From Benincasa hispida (taxonomy: Eukaryota > Streptophyta > Magnoliopsida > Cucurbitales > Cucurbitaceae): a stretch of DNA of 64,000 bases. The stretch lies in the NCBI RefSeq assembly GCF_009727055.1, contig NC_052354.1:50021600-50085599 (forward strand), read 5' to 3'. Made by a program: the position numbers and the translations under genes. Of this stretch, positions 59,219-64,000 are shown piece by piece. The notes beneath the pieces were generated by a model, which ran no database searches, had not been told where the DNA came from, and saw nothing but the letters and a program-made list of their open reading frames with translations. How positions within the stretch are numbered: the stretch's first letter is position 1; the number at the start of each line of letters is the position of its first letter.

Positions 59219-61395
59219 TAAAAATCGTTGCTGAAAAGAAAACGAATAACCTTTTATAAGACTTTGCAAAAACCACATTTTTTTAATGAATTAATTAATT
59301 TTAGCAAAACAGATTCCAAGTACCCTAAGTGAAAATACTTCTATTTTGCAATGATGCTCCAGTGAGGCAGACAAACGTCACCGGTGGGGTGATCGGATGT
59401 CCTTTCACTGGGATGAGACATTTTCAACCATTAGGCAGAACCAACTCTTGGAACTAAACCTAATAGCCACCATTTGTTCGATCCAGAATAGTTAACCCTT
59501 AACAATTCTGTATAAGTGTAACCCTTCATTTTCGGCTTCAGAGTCCTACCCTAATGCACTCACTGTAGGGATAAAAACAGATTAGAACAATAGACTAATT
59601 AACCTAATCCTCTTACAGGAGATCAAATAAATAAACGCGCAAAACAACCATCCTATAGGGGGACACACCTAGGGTGCCACGAGATGATGCGCAGAAACTT
59701 TATTCAATCCAACGAAGGAGACTGAGGGATATGTTGTCGCACTTTCCGCTCCCACTTACTATGAACACTCTCTCCATCCACCTTGATATTGACCTACCTA
59801 AACACCATCCATTAGGGGGACACGCCAAAGGTGCCTCGAGGTAGAGGGTAGATCTTACAATATGGACTATGAGGGAGAACGCGAGAGGTGAAAATGAAGC
59901 ATTAAATGCCCCAATAACCTCCCACTGAATGTTCTACCTAGGGATTTATTAACCTAGACAATCTGACTACTGATGATGATCTAAGTCATTTATTAAGTTT
60001 GCTCAAAAACAACTTTTGTCTTTGAAATTAAAAAAAAAAAAAAACAAATCCAAGTAGTCACATTAAACTCTTTAATGGACTGGCCTTAATTTGCATGTAA
60101 GCATCAGATCTATCTAAATTACCTTTCCAGGTAGGTTCTCAGGTAGGGGTGTTCCGTTAGCATCATCTTAAATACCCCAGCCTAGACAGAACCCACCTTC
60201 GACAAAATGTCTACTATAGATAGAATTGCTACATATTAATCCTTTACTAATTATTTTAGTTCTAATTTCATTTTATAACCATTTATAAAATAAACAGCTA
60301 AAATACTCATCCCACATAACGAAGTATTTATAACGCTTGTAAATATAACGTTAAATAAATAAAACATACATAAATATAACCCTTATATTATATGATGCAT
60401 GAGCATGCACTTATGTAAATTAAATCATGCTTCTCTAAATTATAACAATTACAATAAAGAGATGATGCATGACCAATGCATAATCTAAGGTGGGATTTAC
60501 TATTTGTGTATACCATATGACATATTCGAAACATACATCGCATGTAATAAATAAAGGATTAATGGATCGGGATGAGCCTTTACAAAACCGGAATGAAATA
60601 ACCCTATCTATTACATTTTTCACCGAGCAAACCGGATCTTGAACCACTAGGAGGACTCCATCGTGTAGTAAAGGTCGTAGGTAGACGATCGTCCAGCGCG
60701 CACTAGACGATAGAAGCAAAATCAAACGATCACGTAGACGAAAACAAGGCTGCAAAGCCTGATCGTCTATGTGATCGCTTAACGCGGCAATAGGTAAACG
60801 ATTTACCTTGCATTACTAAATGATCGTTTAATCAGTTACTAAGTGATGAAGCTTTCTAACTTAAACGATCATCTAGTGCGCGTGTGCGTTAAGCAATACG
60901 CGAGCATTCCATCGTCTACACGAATCGATACTCAGCGATTGCGTAACCGACCGTCGACACGATGCGATCAACCCTTGATCCCTTACCTGATCGTCTACAC
61001 AATGCGATCATCAGTGATTGCGTACCCCATCGTTCGCATGATGCGATCGACAATGATCATGTACCCCATCATCTATACAATGCGATCAACCCTTAATCGC
61101 CTCCTTTCTCGAAGAACCACAACACTTGCTCCGATCTTCTTCATGAACGATTCAAAACTCAAACAGACTTTGAATACAGACTCGATAACGATTATTAATG
61201 CCAAAAACGTAGGGGTCTTTACAAACAACTGCAAATGTAAAAGAATTAATACAAACCGAGGCTAACATCCACAAAAACATCGATAAATTCGCACATCCAC
61301 AACAATTTAACGATTAAACAGTGTAGAAATGCACCCACCAAGAACGTATTTGCAATTCTTTTACAGCAATGAATTGGAATATCAGAAAACCAAGT
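59219..61395 (-). other. Copia-A untranslated leader
   Basis: About 2.2 kb between PBS and gag, with no credible protein. The part near gag (59340-59930) is homologous to the Copia-D leader (20340-20880), sharing GGGGGACAC...AGGTGCCTCGAGG and ACTCTCTCCAT...CACCTTG. Its distal half carries a CGATCG array (60650-61110). Frames 60435-60755 and 60843-61265 are translations of it. Confidence 0.75.
60650..61110. repeat. CGATCG palindrome array 4 (Copia-A leader)
   Basis: Roughly 20 variants: GACGATCGTCCAG, AAACGATCACGTAG, TGATCGTTTAATC, AACGATCATCTAG, and in the 60950-61090 part ATGCGATCAACCCTTGATC / CGTCTACACAATGCGATCA units of about 40-50 bp. It begins about 290 bases from the PBS. Confidence 0.85.
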
Positions 61396-61407
61396 GCTCT
61401 GATACCA
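61396..61407 (-). other. Copia-A primer-binding site
   Basis: TGGTATCAGAGC on the minus strand is a perfect 12-base match to the 3' end of initiator tRNA-Met, two bases after the LTR end CTTCA. Confidence 0.93.
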
Positions 61408-61409
61408 AT

Positions 61410-63080
61410 TGAAGGAACTCTTATTTAAGAGTACCTACGAGCGAAAGTAAATCTTTCCAATTCATTGTGATAGAATTACTGCATATATATATTCAAAACA
61501 TACTAATATGCATTCATGATGTTAAAGAGATCAAGAGATCATACCAGTTGAAGATTTCTTCTTTACAGCGAGTCTAAAACCCAACCGTCTACCTCGAACC
61601 ATCACCACTCAAACAGAAGGAAACGGAGAAGACAACACCACTTAGAGCCTTCTGTATTCTTGGAGTGAGAATCTAAAGTGTGGGCTTTGTTTGGATTTGG
61701 TAGAGGGAAGGAGGAAGAAAGACCGTACACAATGATCAAGCAAGTGGAAGATGAGGTCGTCTATCACATAGACAAGATGCTTGACCGTTTAGGTGAAGTA
61801 TACGATCGTGTAGGAAAAGGTAACTGATCGTATAAACGATCGTGTAGGAAAAGGGTGAGCGATCGTTCAAACGATCGCGTAGGAAAAACTAAGTGATCAT
61901 CTATACGATCGTTTAGTAAATATCGGGAGTTAAACGATCACTTAAGAAAAGGTAAACGATCGTTTAGTTAATAGCACGCGAAGGTGTAATCGGTAAGCGA
62001 TCGCTTAGCAATATCGTATAAGTAAGCGATCGTGTAGTCACTATCATATAGACACTGATTTTCTAAATAGCGATGACACTCTCTTTAATACAATGTCTGC
62101 GCATATGACTCCTGCATACCATCAGCTATTTATAATGCACTCGTTCGTTATTTAGAACAGAAGAGACGCCGTCTCATTTCCTTTATAACTGTCCAATGAA
62201 TATGATCTTATCATATTCATAACATATAAATTAATATCATATATTAATTGTGATATTTTCCTCTACTAGATATAAATCATATTTATATCCAATTTCCTCC
62301 AAATTAATGTATCTCATACATAAAGTTAATTATATCATATTTAATTAACTCGTTCAATTATATCATATATAATCAAACTTCCTCTTGTCAATTTGAATAT
62401 TTAAAATTGACCCAAAAACTGATTCTCAACTTGTATCCAAGCTACCAAGGGGACCTTATGGACCTATGGTTCAAAACTTCAACGGTGCGTGAATAGCTGA
62501 CTAAACTCTTTAGTCACGATATCCATCATTCGTTAACTGCCAGGCATTCCACTAAAGATCGATAGTTGAACTCTTCTTGCCATAGACACATTTTTATATC
62601 CATTGGATATAACCAATCATCAGTATGATGACCCTTCACAGATGCTCGTAATTACAGCAGACCAATTTACCATTTTGCCCCTGTAATTATATCTTCCTCC
62701 TTAAGTACCACTGATCCCTCTAATGAACAATACTAGATAGTCCTACTATGTGTGAACACCTCTCAGGCCATGAGAAGGTGTGTGGCACCACATCGTTCAA
62801 GCCCTAGGATAAGCCCTTAAGAGAGCAATCTATCTACTTACCTCTGCTTTGGGGAAGAAGTGAACTCCATCTTGTGAAGCTGAGTTCCCAGCTCTCAAAT
62901 CAGACGAATCTCCAAAATGGTAGGTTTGAGTTGGCGCTCTAGCCACTCGCACCCATACAAATCAAAGGACCGCCCTCAATGATAGAAGTTCCCAACTCAT
63001 TCAGGATTGAGGTCATGTTACCTATGGTCATCCTAGTGAAATGAAATCTCAGTCATGAACGGAGTTATATGAAAAGACAT
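61410..63080 (-). mobile_element. Copia-A 5' LTR, truncated
   Basis: Aligns with the 3' LTR from its PBS-side end to 63080 (GGAGTTATAT...AAGACAT), then homology stops at once. About 420 bp that should complete the LTR start (equivalent to 54652-55073) is missing. CGATCG array at about 61795-62060; conserved module at about 62440-62600. Confidence 0.88.
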
Positions 63081-64000
63081 CCTGAGTGCTACGGACTTTG
63101 ACGAAACGACATGCTTCGCGAGCGCGCGCTGTACTCTGGCCAGGTGCTTTGCTTGAATGTTGCGCTCTAGCCTTAATGCCGCTGCACTTTCCCAATTTTT
63201 ATATATATGGCTCGAATTTTTAGATTAGAAAGGAATTCGATTTCACCACATTCTTCTAGTCGCCTTAAGCTCTTTGCCTTCATTCTTTTAGAATTTTTCC
63301 TCCTCTTTTAGTTATTTTCATTTCTTGCTCATTTTTTTCAGATTATTATTAAGATTTCCACATGTCAATGAGCGACTAAGGTAATCCTTCGACTTGGGAA
63401 TAGGAATTTCTTTCTTTGTGGTTTTGGATTGTATTGTTGAACTATTATTGTGGATTCTAATGAATTTGCATTACTTTACATAGATTAATGATTAATGAGT
63501 TGACGCCTCTTATGTTGTTAATTTGTTTGTTATAGTTCATATGCCTTGCATTGATGAGCTTAGTGCCAACTTTGGCTAGAGATTTTTCACTTGAGCCTAG
63601 ACATGTAGTTTGAATTTCTCGAACCATTGAAATTTGTTAGATAATTGAACGTGTAAACTTAGCTATCTAGTTTTCGTTCGTCCCGATAAAATTTTCTATG
63701 TTCTTAATGTGAATTGTAGTAATTTCTAAAGGGTCTAATCTCAAAGGTAACTAATGTTGTTTGGTTGGATTAATGAACTTTTTCGACCATGACTAGATGC
63801 ATCTATGATTAATGGGAATTTTATTGAGTATCCACTAGTAATAGTTTAAATACTTAGTACCAATGTTAATAAGTAATTGATTTTCCCCTATCCCCAAGTT
63901 GAATTTTCCATATTAAGTTCTAACAAATCTACTTGTTCTCTTTTAGATTATTGCACCTTTACATTAATTCCCTTAATATTCGTAAAATTGATTACAACGC
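63081..64000 (+). repeat. LTR-like sequence of a different family, runs off the window
   Basis: The first about 110 bases are unusually GC-rich (GCTTCGCGAGCGCGCGCTGT). A TATATATATGG follows, then a T-rich leader-like part, then an AT-rich tail with TTAGATTATTGCACC and ATTACAACGC at the window end. That layout and tail resemble, from memory, LTR ends of plant Athila/Tat-type gypsy elements. No coding sequence, PBS or far end is visible. Confidence 0.35.

Larger units (their letters stand above)
53054..63080 (-). mobile_element. Copia-A, near-complete but degraded Ty1/copia element
   Basis: Minus-strand order: truncated 5' LTR (63080-61410), PBS (61407-61396), leader of about 2.2 kb, gag-pol (59218-55176), polypurine tracts, 3' LTR (55073-53054). 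Domain order gag, protease, integrase, RT, RNase H is the Ty1/copia order. Stops and frameshifts in every domain make it non-functional. The two LTRs differ by many substitutions and by an indel of about 90-120 bp near 53222/61590, so the insertion is old. No target duplication can be tested because the right LTR is cut. Confidence 0.9.

Noticed and set aside
60843..61265. 140-codon frame with Tyr-Thr-Met-Arg-Ser repeats
   Set aside because: It is the leader repeat array of Copia-A, on the strand opposite to the element's coding sense.
1..64000. tRNA, rRNA or other structural RNA genes
   Set aside because: No cloverleaf with A and B box signals was recognised by eye; the tRNA-Met matches found are 10-13-base primer sites. 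A covariance-model scan would be decisive.

Overview
ORGANISM AND OVERALL CHARACTER. The window is eukaryotic nuclear DNA from a flowering plant. It is AT-rich, has spliced genes with plant family signatures, and is dominated by LTR retrotransposons primed by initiator tRNA-Met. A cucurbit (Cucurbitaceae) is the best guess. That rests on recalled resemblance of the Copia gag families and of one foldback MITE to cucurbit repeats, and it needs a database search. I see no operons, CRISPR arrays or prokaryotic features. The sequence is a scaffold, not a finished molecule: it has a 459-base N gap (17457-17915) and an uncleaned library adapter (11764-11801).

GENIC PART (about 1-9 kb and 23.6-24.4 kb). 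Three genes look intact. (1) A mitochondrial-type ALDH2B aldehyde dehydrogenase, 11 exons, 1386-4934 (+), 536 aa. (2) An ENT1-like equilibrative nucleoside transporter, 2 exons, 6017-8887 (+), 413 aa. (3) A class II PR-4 (barwin) secreted defence protein, 2 exons, 23699-24295 (+), 142 aa, with TATA box and poly(A) signals. A short ORF at 45884-46159 and one at 9069-9275 (-) are weak unidentified candidates. The three genes are metabolically unrelated neighbours.

REPEAT PART (13-23 kb and 24.8-64 kb). Copia-C (+, 13146-18780) is a decayed pol split by a 4.1-kb insertion made of two Ty3/gypsy-type LTRs in inverted orientation, PBS to PBS (13935-18028). Copia-D (-, 18781-23194) abuts it. A solo LTR of the gypsy-type family, with a perfect 5-bp target duplication, lies just downstream of PR-4 (24827-27398) and carries an array of short hairpins. 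A PIF/Harbinger transposon (about 31486 to 45068) is interrupted by Copia-B (31600-43334). Copia-B keeps gag but has lost pol, and contains a nested LTR in its 5' LTR and another in its leader. Copia-E (-, about 50.9-53.05 kb) is a 3' remnant. Copia-A (-, 53054-63080) is the most complete element, with gag, protease, integrase, RT and RNase H, all broken by stops and frameshifts; its 5' LTR is truncated. The window ends in an LTR-like sequence of another family. Foldback MITEs, a LINE-type RNase H fragment, minisatellites and a 20-kb-apart duplication fill the rest.

MOST UNUSUAL SIGNALS. The Nextera mate-pair junction adapter inside a (TA)n tract; the inverted LTR pair; arrays of the 16-bp palindrome CTAAACGATCGTTTAG and its variants, found both in LTRs and in untranslated leaders of Copia elements; the array of about 20 hairpin units in the solo LTR; and an LTR module of about 170 bp shared by three otherwise different Copia families. 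I found no convincing new multi-gene system.
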